Below, piece after piece: positions 7,892-15,876 of a stretch of 64,000 nt of DNA. Below the pieces are notes generated by a model that saw only the letters and a program-made list of their open reading frames with translations, was not told where the DNA came from and did not search any database. The translations under genes were made by a program, and so were the position numbers. Each line of letters begins with the position of its first letter. Positions within the stretch are counted from its first letter, which is position 1. The stretch comes from an uncultured Bacteroidales bacterium (GTDB taxonomy: Bacteria; Bacteroidota; Bacteroidia; Bacteroidales; Bacteroidaceae). The stretch is taken from assembly GCA_949297215.1 (NCBI GenBank), contig CASFRV010000007.1, positions 1 to 64,000 of the forward strand, written 5' to 3'.

Positions 7892-9013
7892 TCAGGCCTT
7901 TGCCTGTGTGGCCAGGCGGATGACCTCGTCGGCAATGTCGGCGGCGGCGTTGGGCCGGGCCAGGCGGCGTATGTTGTCGGCCAGGCGGTGCAGGCGTTCG
8001 GGCTCGGCCGCGAGGTTGATGGCCTGGGGCAGGAGCGTGCGGCGCGCGTCAGCGTCGGCCACGAAGACGGCTGCGTCTTTCTGCGCGAGGGCCAGCGCGT
8101 TTTTCGTCTGGTGGTCTTCTGCCACGTTGGGCGATGGCACGAGGATGGCGGGCTTGCCCAGCAGGCAGAGCTCCGAGATGCTGCCGGCGCCTGCGCGCGA
8201 GATGACGAGGTCGGCCGCGGCATAAGCCGTGCGCATGTCGGCGATGAAGTCGGCCACGTAGAGGTTGTCGGGGCGGCCGCGGCGTTGCAGTTCGTCGGCT
8301 ATTTCTTTGCTGTAGAATTTCCCGGTCTGCCAGATAAACTGCACGTCCTTCTGCTGCCTGACGAGCTGCAGGTTGCCCAGGATGCTCTCGTTGAGCGAGC
8401 GGGCGCCCAGCGAGCCGCCGATGACGAGGATGGTGCGCTTGCCGGGCACAAGGCCGAAGCCTGCGGCAGCCTCCTCGCGGCCGATGCCGGGAGCCAGCAG
8501 GTTCTGGCGCACGGGGTTGCCCGTCATGACGATGCGGTCGGCCGGGAAGAAGCGCTCCATGCCCTCGTAGGCCACGCAGATGCGCCGTGCGCGCCGCGCC
8601 AGCAGCTTGTTGGTGACGCCGGCATACGAGTTTTGCTCCTGGATGAGCGTGGGGATGCCCATGGCCGCTGCGGCGGCCAGCGTGGGACCGCTGGCATATC
8701 CGCCCACGCCCACGGCCACCATCGGGCGAAACTCGCCGATGATGCTGCGCGCCATGCGGCGGCAGCGCAGCGCTTTGAGCGCCACGCCGATGTTTTTCCA
8801 CAAGTGCTTGCGGTCGAAGCCCTGCACGGGCAGGCCCTTTATCTCGTAGCCCGCCTCGGGCACGCGCTGCATCTCCATGCGTCCCTCGGCTCCCACAAAG
8901 AGGATGCGGGCGTCGGGGCACTTCTCGCGGATGGCGTTGGCAATGGAGACGGCCGGGAAGATGTGGCCGCCCGTCCCGCCGCCGCTGATGATGACTCTGA
9001 GTTCGTCGTTCAT
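7892..9013 (-). CDS. murG: UDP-GlcNAc:lipid I GlcNAc transferase MurG
   Basis: 373 residues, GT-B fold, membrane-associated on the cytoplasmic face. It converts lipid I to lipid II. Visible motifs are GGGTGGHIFPA near the N-terminus, GVGGYASGPTLAAA, and the C-terminal nucleotide-sugar loop DLVISRAGAGSISELCLLGK. It is the first gene of this operon fragment: the upstream dcw genes (ftsI, murE, mraY, murD, ftsW) are not next to it, and instead a divergent small gene follows. Confidence 0.97.
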   Translation of the reverse strand: MNDELRVIISGGGTGGHIFPAVSIANAIREKCPDARILFVGAEGRMEMQRVPEAGYEIKGLPVQGFDRKHLWKNIGVALKALRCRRMARSIIGEFRPMVAVGVGGYASGPTLAAAAAMGIPTLIQEQNSYAGVTNKLLARRARRICVAYEGMERFFPADRIVMTGNPVRQNLLAPGIGREEAAAGFGLVPGKRTILVIGGSLGARSLNESILGNLQLVRQQKDVQFIWQTGKFYSKEIADELQRRGRPDNLYVADFIADMRTAYAAADLVISRAGAGSISELCLLGKPAILVPSPNVAEDHQTKNALALAQKDAAVFVADADARRTLLPQAINLAAEPERLHRLADNIRRLARPNAAADIADEVIRLATQAKA

Positions 9014-9038
9014 AACTTGGCCATTCTATACTATTTTG

Positions 9039-9046
9039 CAAAAATA
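9039..9046 (-). promoter_or_regulatory. -7 box of the murG operon
   Basis: TATTTTTG on the minus strand matches the Bacteroidetes -7 consensus TAnnTTTG and lies 26 bases before the murG start. No clear -33 TTTG at the right distance. Confidence 0.45.
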
Positions 9047-9266
9047 ACAATAATATTCCGTAGCGCCTCGCCGTTTTCTCTTTTTTTGGGCGGGGCGCAG
9101 CGCGTGGGCGGAGCACGCCGCCGGGCGCCCTCGGAACAGCTCTGTCGGGCCTTCGCGGGCGGCGATAAGCAAGTTTTGCTTTTTTAACGCACATCGGGGC
9201 ACACGGCGCCGCTTTATGCGTACTTTTACGGCATTAATCCGTCGTTCTATCCCTCCCTTTCGCCCT

Positions 9267-9647
9267 ATGAAAACGTGCTTCTCCCGTTGTGTGCCCCTCG
9301 TGGGGCTGCTCCTGTCGCTGCTGCTTTCGGTGGCGGCCGTGCCGCTGCATGCGCAGGACGACTACGACCTGCGCCGCGCCCGCAACTACCTGCGCGAGGC
9401 CGAGTATTATGAAAAACGGGCCGCCTCCTGTCGTCGCGAAGCGGAATATTACGAAAAGCGGGTGGCATCGGCCCGCCGCGAGGCGGCCTACTGGCTGCGC
9501 CGTGGCGACGACGACCGCGCCAAAACCTACATGCAGCGCGCCGAGGACGCCATGGAGCGCCGCGACGACTACGAGCGCCGCGCCCGCGACGCCAAGGAAC
9601 GCGCCGACGACTACCGCCGCCGTGCCGCCCGCGTGCTCGACCGCTGA
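9267..9647 (+). CDS. Small exported coiled-coil protein, unknown function
   Basis: 126 residues. Starting at MKTCFSRCVPLVGLLLSLLL gives a clean signal peptide ending near PLHAQ; a longer frame from 9216 only adds a non-signal extension. The mature part is almost entirely Arg, Ala, Glu, Asp and Tyr, with near-repeats of the unit REAEYYEKRxxSxRREAxYW and RxDDYERRARDAKERADDYRRRA. It should form a continuous charged helix or coiled coil in the periplasm. No family recognised. It stands alone between murG and the ATPase gene, ending 16 bases before the convergent ATPase stop. Confidence 0.65.
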   Translation: MKTCFSRCVPLVGLLLSLLLSVAAVPLHAQDDYDLRRARNYLREAEYYEKRAASCRREAEYYEKRVASARREAAYWLRRGDDDRAKTYMQRAEDAMERRDDYERRARDAKERADDYRRRAARVLDR

Positions 9648-9663
9648 GAGGGCGTGGGGCGCG

Positions 9664-10800
9664 TTATGGGTGCAGCTCGCGTTGCAGCCAGGCCTTTAAG
9701 ATGGGGTCGGGGATGATGGCTTTGCGCTCTTCGATGTCGATGAGTTCTTTTTTTATCAAGGCACGTCTCACCGTGTTGACGTTGGCCGACGAGCCCAGCT
9801 GGTATTTCTGTATCACTTTCTGAGTGGTCAGTTCTTCGTGCACACCTTCGGTGACAGCTCTCAGAAAGTTCATCTGATAGGTGGTCAGGTTTTCCGTCTG
9901 TTTCTCAAAGAGCGGTGTGTTTTGGTCGACGATGTCTTGCCAGGCCTCGTCGAGCGCTTCGCGGTCGGCTTCGTGCGTGGTATGCACCCAAACGAGCCAT
10001 GCCAGCTGTTGGACGTATGATGAATGGTTTTCCACGCGTCGGCAGATTTCTTCGGCCAGTGTTTCCGCGATATGCTTTCCCGTGGCTTCAAAACGGCTGC
10101 AAATGTAGCGCACCCAGTGATCGGTCCCTATTTTCTGCAGAAACAGAACGTCGCCGAACTTATAGAACGGCAGACTGCGCTTTTCGAACAGTTCGTTCAT
10201 CAGGTGTTTTTTGCTTCCGAAGAGGCAGTACGACACCGATTGTTGCAACTGCCATGCCGAGCGCAGACGCTTTTGGAAATGCACGGCGTTGGCAAACTCA
10301 CCGATTTGTTGAAACTCGTCAATGCACACGACGATGTTGCAACCTTTTTTCCGTGCAATTTTTTCGGGAAGGTCAAGAATTTCGTCGACCTCCCTGCTTT
10401 GCGGGTTGAGGTCGAGCGAGAGGGAAAAGTCGGTCATGGGGTCTGTTCCGAACGTCACCTTGGGGCTCAGCCGCGAAAGGAACTGGCGGATATCGTCCAG
10501 CCACTCTTCCAGCTTCGACGAGGTCTGTCGCAGGACAGCTGCGGCAAAGGCATCGTAAAAGTCGCGTTCGTCGCGACAGGAAAAGATGTCGAGATAGACC
10601 ACCTTCAAGGCATCAGAAGCAGCGAGGCTGCCGGCTTTCCGTACCAGCGAAGTCTTGCCCCAGCGGCGCGGTGAAATCAGCACGGTGTTCACCCCGTTTT
10701 TAAAATTACGCAGCAGTCGCTCTGTTTCCTTCTCACGGTCGGTAAAGTTCTCGCCCGAGGTGGCCACACCGAACACGAATGGTTTGCAATCCTTTGCCAT
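9664..10800 (-). CDS. AAA-type ATP-binding protein (archaeal-ATPase-like STAND NTPase)
   Basis: 378 residues. The start GENFTDREKETERLLRNF and Walker A LISPRRWGKTSLV (about 41-53) are typical of the family often labelled ATPase (AAA+ superfamily), related to archaeal ATPase/DUF234 proteins. Walker B is VVCIDEFQQ (D161, E162). The last ~100 residues look like a winged helix (QKYQLGSSANVNTVRRALIKKELIDIEERKAIIPDPI). No adjacent nuclease or partner gene. The DNA is noticeably less GC-rich than its neighbours, suggesting transfer. Function in Bacteroidales is unestablished; a DNA-binding or defence-like role is only inference. A perfect promoter and operator-like repeats precede it. Confidence 0.85.
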   Translation of the reverse strand: MAKDCKPFVFGVATSGENFTDREKETERLLRNFKNGVNTVLISPRRWGKTSLVRKAGSLAASDALKVVYLDIFSCRDERDFYDAFAAAVLRQTSSKLEEWLDDIRQFLSRLSPKVTFGTDPMTDFSLSLDLNPQSREVDEILDLPEKIARKKGCNIVVCIDEFQQIGEFANAVHFQKRLRSAWQLQQSVSYCLFGSKKHLMNELFEKRSLPFYKFGDVLFLQKIGTDHWVRYICSRFEATGKHIAETLAEEICRRVENHSSYVQQLAWLVWVHTTHEADREALDEAWQDIVDQNTPLFEKQTENLTTYQMNFLRAVTEGVHEELTTQKVIQKYQLGSSANVNTVRRALIKKELIDIEERKAIIPDPILKAWLQRELHP

Positions 10801-10820
10801 ATTGATTGATTTTCTGTGGA

Positions 10821-10850
10821 CAAAGTTAGTAATAAAAGACTTACTAACAA
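10821..10850 (-). promoter_or_regulatory. Promoter of the ATPase gene
   Basis: Minus-strand -7 box TAACTTTG (10821-10828) and -33 TTG (10848-10850) separated by 19 bases: a near-ideal Bacteroidetes housekeeping promoter. The -7 box begins 21 bases before the start codon, so the leader is very short. Confidence 0.75.
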
Positions 10851-10874
10851 TGTTGTTACTAATAAACTTGTTAC
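10825..10874. promoter_or_regulatory. Operator-like TTACTAA repeat array
   Basis: An inverted pair GTTAGTAA (10825-10832) and TTACTAAC (10841-10848) fills the space between the promoter boxes. Further half-sites TTACTAA (10856) and TTAC (10871) follow at exactly 15-base steps. The placement over the promoter suggests a repressor or autoregulatory binding array. Confidence 0.6.
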
Positions 10875-10932
10875 AAGCCCGGGCCTTGCCCTGTGCCTAC
10901 CCCGCCGGATGGCGTGCGCGCGGGGTCTCTGT

Positions 10933-11225
10933 CGCCTCGCCTAAGGCAGTTTCTCGTGCGGGTGGGGAAGGAATGTCACGGCATAGGGGCGGCCTCTTCG
11001 AGGCCGTGCTATGAGTAACCTCGGGTGGAGCGCAGCGTAACCCGAGGTGGGGTGGCGGATGATGATGTCGGCCTCGAAGAGGTCGCTATGCCCTTGGCGG
11101 CTTCGGGTATGGACGCCTCTTCGAGGCTATCTTTGTTATTTGCGCACGTACCGCGGGTTGCGCTTCGCTCCACCCACGGCTACTGATAGTTTGGCCTCTT
11201 CGAGGCCGCCCGTGCGGCGAGGCTG
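10933..11225. repeat. Direct repeat Q, copy 1
   Basis: Begins near CCTAAGGCAGTTTCTCGTGC and ends after GGCCTCTTCGAGGCCGCC. It shares long identical blocks with copy 2, including ATCTTTGTTATTTGCGCACG and GTAACCTCGGGTGGAGC. It contains several short palindromes with GGCCTC/GAGGCC arms. Confidence 0.8.
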
Positions 11226-11333
11226 TATAGGAGGGGCGCCATTCTTGGCGCCTGAAAACGTTTGGGGCGAAGCTCCGCACCGACATTCTTCTCTCGCGGT
11301 GGGCCTTCCGGCGGTGTGGGCGCCAGGAATGGC

Positions 11334-11616
11334 GCCTCTCCTAAGGCTGCGTTTCGTGCGGCGGGGAGGGGATGGCCGCGAGGCGTGACGGCCTCGAAGA
11401 GGCCGGGCTATTAGTAACCTCGGGTGGAGCGGGGCGGAACCCGAGGTGGGGTGACGGGTGTAGTTGTCGGCCTCGAAGAGGTCGCTATGCCCGTGGCGGC
11501 AGGTGGCATAGACGCCTCTTCGAGGCTATCTTTGTTATTTGCGCACGTACCGCGGGTTCCGCTCCGCTCCACCCGCGGCTACTGATAGCTTGGCCTCTTC
11601 GAGGCCGCTCGTGCTG
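11334..11616. repeat. Direct repeat Q, copy 2
   Basis: Same orientation as copy 1, offset by about 400 bases. The same block order is preserved; differences are scattered substitutions and small indels, so the copies have been diverging for some time. Confidence 0.8.
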
Positions 11617-11805
11617 CGAAGGGCAGACGACGGGAACGCGGGCTTCGCTGCCTGCCAGCGTGGTGGGTGGCGGTGGACGCAGGGAATGGCGTATCCCCCT
11701 TGCTCGGGGCGCCGGCCCGCCGCGACATTTTCCTCCCGTGGTGGGTCTCCGTGTAGCTACTGGCGCGATGAATCGCGTTTTGCGCGGCGGACATTGCTCC
11801 GCGGG

Positions 11806-12166
11806 GGAAGCCTTGTGCGCTATATGGCAAACCGTTAATGCGGATGGCGGGGTTCGTCTGTGTTTTAGCGTTGGAAATGCGGCGGGATGGGGCTGCTGCG
11901 TCGATCCATCCCATGGATTTCTGTTTCCATCCCATGGATCGGCCGATCCATCCCATGAATTTTGCGTTCCATGGGCACTTTCGGGTGGAAAATTGGGGCC
12001 GATTTGCGCCATATGGTGGCGAAAATCGCGTTTCGAGGCGTCTCAGCGGAGGGGCTTTGTGGCGATGTGCTTGAATGTCAGGTGGTTCTGATTTTCGCTT
12101 ATTTGCGTGCGTCGGAGCAGTCGTGCGAAAATAATCGATTCTCCGTGTTAAAAAAGCGGGGTTGGC
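11806..12166. repeat. Dispersed ~360-base element, copy A
   Basis: Runs from TGCGCTATATGGCAAACCG to the block ending CTCCGTGTTAAAAAAGCG. An inverted copy lies at about 45029-45376. Both carry, in the same order, the CCATATAGCGCAC block, a cluster of CATCCCATGGAT palindromes (here 11903-11976), TTTTCGCCAxxATATGGC and the GAGAATCGATTATTTTCGC block. No open frame is preserved between the copies, and no terminal inverted repeat or transposase is seen. Confidence 0.75.
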
Positions 12167-12261
12167 GGCGCTTTGCTGCGGCTCCGGGGCCAGGTGTGGA
12201 GGCGGGCGGTGCGGCGGTTGGAGCGGACGAGGGGCCTTGCCGGCCGCGGAGGTGGGGCGAT

Positions 12262-12295
12262 AAAAAGAAACGGCCCCGCCGTGGGCGGAGCCGTT
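12262..12295 (-). terminator. Terminator of the sulfatase gene
   Basis: GGCTCCGCC / GGCGGGGCC stem (12-base arms, one mismatch) followed on the minus strand by TTTCTTTTTA, 23 bases beyond the stop codon. Confidence 0.85.
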
Positions 12296-12317
12296 GTGAG
12301 GGGTGCGGGCTGTGGGG

Positions 12318-15300
12318 TCAGCGCACGATGACTTTGCGTCCGTCGCGAATGTAGACGCCGCCCTTGGCAGGCTTCACGACGCGGCGGCCCGAGAGGTCGT
12401 AGATGCGGCCCTTCTTGCCGGCCTCGCCGAGGGTCACGCCGTCGATGCCCACTGTTGGCTCGTGCGAGATGGCTATGCCCTGGGCCGGGGCGTCGGCGCC
12501 GGCGGGCAGATAGGCCTTGTTGGCTTCGAGCATGGCTTCGTCGGTGGGGTAGAAGCCCAGGCCGAGGTCGCCCGTGGCCAGCACGTAGCAGGAGGCATCG
12601 GGCTTGGCGGTGTAGGCCGAGGTGCCGCTCAGATCGTTGGCGGCCAAGGCGGCAGCTTCGTCGGCGAGGGCCAGGCTCACGGTGTCGTTCAGCGTGCTGC
12701 GCACCACGGCGGGGCTGCCGGCGGGCAGGGCTTCGGCCGGGTTGAGGTGGAGCTCGCCTTCATGCATCACGCCGGCGAAGGTTTCCGTGCCTTCGGTGGC
12801 TTTGACGGCCACGGGCAGGCAGGTCGTGCCATACTGATAGCCCTCGTCGGCCACGGGCAGGGCTACGTCGATGTGGCGGGCGCGTATGATGTACCAGGCC
12901 GAGGCGGTGTTGGCGTCTTCGGCGTTATACATCATGAGGTTGCCGGCGATTTTGGCGTCGGTCACGTTGCCCGAGGTGTGCAGGCGCCATGCGGGGTCGT
13001 TGGCGTTGGCAATCTTGTATTGCAGGTTGCCATATTCGCTCAGGGTGAAGGTCAGGGCCTCTGAGGGCGTCTCGACGGCTTTGGCCGAGGGGCCGATGTA
13101 GAGCCCGGTGTTGAGGTTTTTCAGGCGGAAGCGGTCCTGGCCGTTTGCCTCGCCCACCCAGAGGGCGTTGGCGTGGCTGTTGTCGGGGTCGATGGCTGCG
13201 AAGTCGGAGGCGGTGGAAAGCTCGTAGGCGGGGTTCTGCACGTCGATGGCTTCGAGATAGCCGCCTGCGCCGGCAAAGGCCGTGTTGCCCGTCGAGGCCT
13301 TGCGGCAGTAGTTTTGCAGGCGATAGACGGTGCCCGTCTCAAACGTGTTGATTTCGCCCTTTTCGTAGGCGTCGGCCATGGCATGGAGCGCCTCGCACGA
13401 GGGATTTGCCTTGGCCTCGGCATAGGCGTCGGCCACGCCGTCGGCGTTGCGTGCGCCCACGTAGTCGGCCGTGGCGGTGTAGCTCTCATAGGCCACGTCG
13501 GCCAGACCGCTCATCGAGGTGGCGTCGACGGGGCGGAAGATGTAGCAGCTGCCCGGGTCGCTGATCTGGTTGTTGGTGTAGGTGTTGACCACCCAGGCCA
13601 TGTTGGCCGCCGAGCCGTTGGCCGTGCCGCGGTCGTTGAGCAGGTCGTTACCGGCCTTGATGCCGTAGTAGCCCAGCTCGCCCGAGAAGACGAGCTGAAA
13701 CTCGCCCGACGTCGCCGTGCCATACTGCATGTAGGGGTGCGTTTCGGTGGAGCTGATGTTGCCGCCGTTCCATGCGTCGCCCGTGAGGCCGTCTACGTAG
13801 TCGACCTGCCGGCCGTCGACGGTGAAGATGCGGAAGTGCTTGTCGTCGGAGCCCGGCTCGAAGTAGAACAGCTGGTCGGCCAGGTCGTCGCCGCCCAGGG
13901 AGGTGGAGTTTTTCACCTGAATGGCATTATAGCCGTTGTGCTCTCCGAGCGTCCAGTAGAAAGGGCCGCCCGACGTGGCGGGGCGCTTGTCCTCCACCTT
14001 GTAGTAGTATTTCGTGTCGGCGTCGCTGTATTTGAAGATGTAGTCGTTGGGGGCCACGATGTCGCCAGCTCCGGGCTGCTCCACGGCCTCGGAGGGCCAA
14101 GGGATGAGCTGCCCCGTCACCTTGTACGAGGGTCGCTGTGCGTCGTAGGCTTTGAGCGAGTCGGTGAGCTCTTCGGCCAGGCTTTGCAGCAGTTCGGGTT
14201 CGCTTTCGGCCAGGTCGTTCATCTCGCCCACGTCCTCCTTGATGTTGTAGAGGCGGCGCTCCTGCGTTTCCCAGAAATAGAGCATGTGGTAGTCGCCCTT
14301 CATGATGGCCGAGTAGGCACCGTAGCCTTCGGCGCGGCTCTGGCTTTCGCCCCAGAGGTTGGGGAAGTGCCAGATGGTGACGCGGTCGCGCTTGATGGTG
14401 GGGTCTTTGATGAGGTCAACGAAGCTCTTGCCGTCCACCGTCTGGTGCGTCTCATAGTTGTCCACACCGGCCATTTCGAGTATCGAGGGGAAGAAGTCCT
14501 CGATCATGACGCGGTTGTCGTTCTCGCCTCCGGCCTGGTTGTCGGTCACGCCGGGCCAGTAGACCATCATGGGTTCATGCACGCCGCCCATATACGACGA
14601 GCCCTTGCCGCCGCGGTGGGGCGTGTTCTGGTCGCGGTTGGCCTGACCCTGGCGTATGCCGACGGCCTGTCCGCCGTTGTCCGACATGAAGAGCAGGACG
14701 GTGTTGCGTGCCACGTCGGGATGTTTTTCAAGGAAGTCCATGATGTCGCCCAAGCTCTTGTCCATGCCTTCGACGAGGGCGGCATGGTTTATTTCGCTCG
14801 TGTTGAGCTGTACGCCCAGCTGGGGGTCAATCTTGTTGGTGTAGTTTCCCGTGAAGCGGGGGTCGGCGTCGTAGGGCGAGTGGATGGCATAGTGCGCCAT
14901 GTAGAGATAGAACGGCTGCTCGGCGTCGTTTTCGATGTGCGTTTCGAGAGCGTCGAGCGCTTCGAGCGTCAGTGCCTCCGTCAGGAAGGTGCCCGTGCCG
15001 TAATACTTCTCAAGTCCGCCCACGTGGAAGTTGCCCGAGCCATATTCGTTCTCGGCCAGGTAGCTGCCCGGGCCGCCGTTGGCTGCGCCGGCGATGTTTT
15101 TGTCGAAGCCCATCGTGAGGGGATCGGCGCCCGAGGTGGTCATGGAGCCGAAGTGGGCCTTGCCGCAGTGGATCGTGTAGTAGCCGTTGTCGTGGAGCAG
15201 CTGCGGAAGCGAGGTGATGGGGGTGCCGTTCTTCAGGTCGTGGGCGTTGGCCGTGGCCGCCGGCTGAATGCCGTTCCAGTTCCACGAGGGCAGCTCGATG

Positions 15301-15638
15301 ACGCTGCTGCCTGCGTCGGTCTTCGTGTCGTATTGCAGGGTCCAGTTGGTCACGCGGTGGCGGGCGGCGTTCATGCCCGACATGAGGCTGGCGCGCGAGG
15401 GCGACGATATGGCGCAGGCGTAGGCCTGTGTGAACTTGACGCCGAGCTTGGCCATGCGTTCCATGTTGGGCGTCTTGTAGCGCTCGTTCAGCCCCGTCTT
15501 TTCAGAATAGAAGGGAACCGACGTCTCCTGCCATCCCATGTCGTCCACCAGGAAGAGGATGATGTTGGGCCTGTCCTGGGCGAGGGCTTGCGGAGCAATG
15601 CTTGCTGCCATGAGCCCGAGGGGTAGAAGTTTTTTCAT
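12318..15638 (-). CDS. T9SS-exported sulfatase with large C-terminal extension
   Basis: 1106 residues. Signal peptide about 1-20, then an arylsulfatase-type domain (about 22-490). Metal ligands are in LVDDMGW (D32, D33); the active-site motif is S78-S-P-S-R82, the serine type converted to formylglycine by an anaerobic maturase; GKAHFGS and SDNGGQ are further family motifs. Most sulfatases have 450-600 residues; here ~570 extra residues follow, with two beta-rich, ricin/lectin-like segments (about 515-690 and 760-920) and a type A sorting domain (IYDLSGRRVVKPAKGGVYIR...). It probably removes sulfate from host or algal glycans at the cell surface. No maturase or glycosidase is adjacent. It is followed by a terminator and has its own leader. 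Confidence 0.9.
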   Translation of the reverse strand: MKKLLPLGLMAASIAPQALAQDRPNIILFLVDDMGWQETSVPFYSEKTGLNERYKTPNMERMAKLGVKFTQAYACAISSPSRASLMSGMNAARHRVTNWTLQYDTKTDAGSSVIELPSWNWNGIQPAATANAHDLKNGTPITSLPQLLHDNGYYTIHCGKAHFGSMTTSGADPLTMGFDKNIAGAANGGPGSYLAENEYGSGNFHVGGLEKYYGTGTFLTEALTLEALDALETHIENDAEQPFYLYMAHYAIHSPYDADPRFTGNYTNKIDPQLGVQLNTSEINHAALVEGMDKSLGDIMDFLEKHPDVARNTVLLFMSDNGGQAVGIRQGQANRDQNTPHRGGKGSSYMGGVHEPMMVYWPGVTDNQAGGENDNRVMIEDFFPSILEMAGVDNYETHQTVDGKSFVDLIKDPTIKRDRVTIWHFPNLWGESQSRAEGYGAYSAIMKGDYHMLYFWETQERRLYNIKEDVGEMNDLAESEPELLQSLAEELTDSLKAYDAQRPSYKVTGQLIPWPSEAVEQPGAGDIVAPNDYIFKYSDADTKYYYKVEDKRPATSGGPFYWTLGEHNGYNAIQVKNSTSLGGDDLADQLFYFEPGSDDKHFRIFTVDGRQVDYVDGLTGDAWNGGNISSTETHPYMQYGTATSGEFQLVFSGELGYYGIKAGNDLLNDRGTANGSAANMAWVVNTYTNNQISDPGSCYIFRPVDATSMSGLADVAYESYTATADYVGARNADGVADAYAEAKANPSCEALHAMADAYEKGEINTFETGTVYRLQNYCRKASTGNTAFAGAGGYLEAIDVQNPAYELSTASDFAAIDPDNSHANALWVGEANGQDRFRLKNLNTGLYIGPSAKAVETPSEALTFTLSEYGNLQYKIANANDPAWRLHTSGNVTDAKIAGNLMMYNAEDANTASAWYIIRARHIDVALPVADEGYQYGTTCLPVAVKATEGTETFAGVMHEGELHLNPAEALPAGSPAVVRSTLNDTVSLALADEAAALAANDLSGTSAYTAKPDASCYVLATGDLGLGFYPTDEAMLEANKAYLPAGADAPAQGIAISHEPTVGIDGVTLGEAGKKGRIYDLSGRRVVKPAKGGVYIRDGRKVIVR

Positions 15639-15824
15639 GATAGTGTTTTTATGTGAAAATTAGGGTGTGTTTCTCCCGCCATAACGGGCCTTGCGGCTGT
15701 TGCCGGCCCGTCACGGCGGTAAAGGTACGGAAAAAAAACGTGCCCGTCCGCTTTTTCCGCCGTTTTGTCGGATGAAAAAGCGTTTTTTTACAAAGGCTGG
15801 CCCTTTTGCGGCTGCCGTGTGCAT

Positions 15825-15855
15825 AAAAAAGGCCCCGCCGGCGTGCGGCGGGGCC
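15825..15855 (-). terminator. Terminator of the peptide transporter gene
   Basis: Perfect 10-base stem GGCCCCGCCG / CGGCGGGGCC, followed on the minus strand by TTTTTT, 22 bases after the stop codon. Confidence 0.9.
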
Positions 15856-15876
15856 TGTGTGGTGCGGGGCGAAGGG

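Larger units (their letters stand above)
10875..12261. other. Repeat-filled intergenic region
   Basis: About 1.4 kb without a credible gene. It holds two ~290-base direct repeats rich in CCTCTTCGAGG/CCTCGAAGAGG hairpins, then a ~360-base element (11806-12166) with an inverted partner near 45.2 kb. Open frames here are low-complexity and differ between repeat copies, so I treat them as non-coding. Confidence 0.7.

Noticed and set aside
9167..9184. Hairpin AAGCAA / TTGCTT with T run
   Set aside because: It lies upstream of both neighbouring genes, so there is no transcript for it to end; the six-base stem is weak.
10933..11616. Insertion sequence
   Set aside because: No transposase frame, no terminal inverted repeats and no target-site duplication seen around the repeats.
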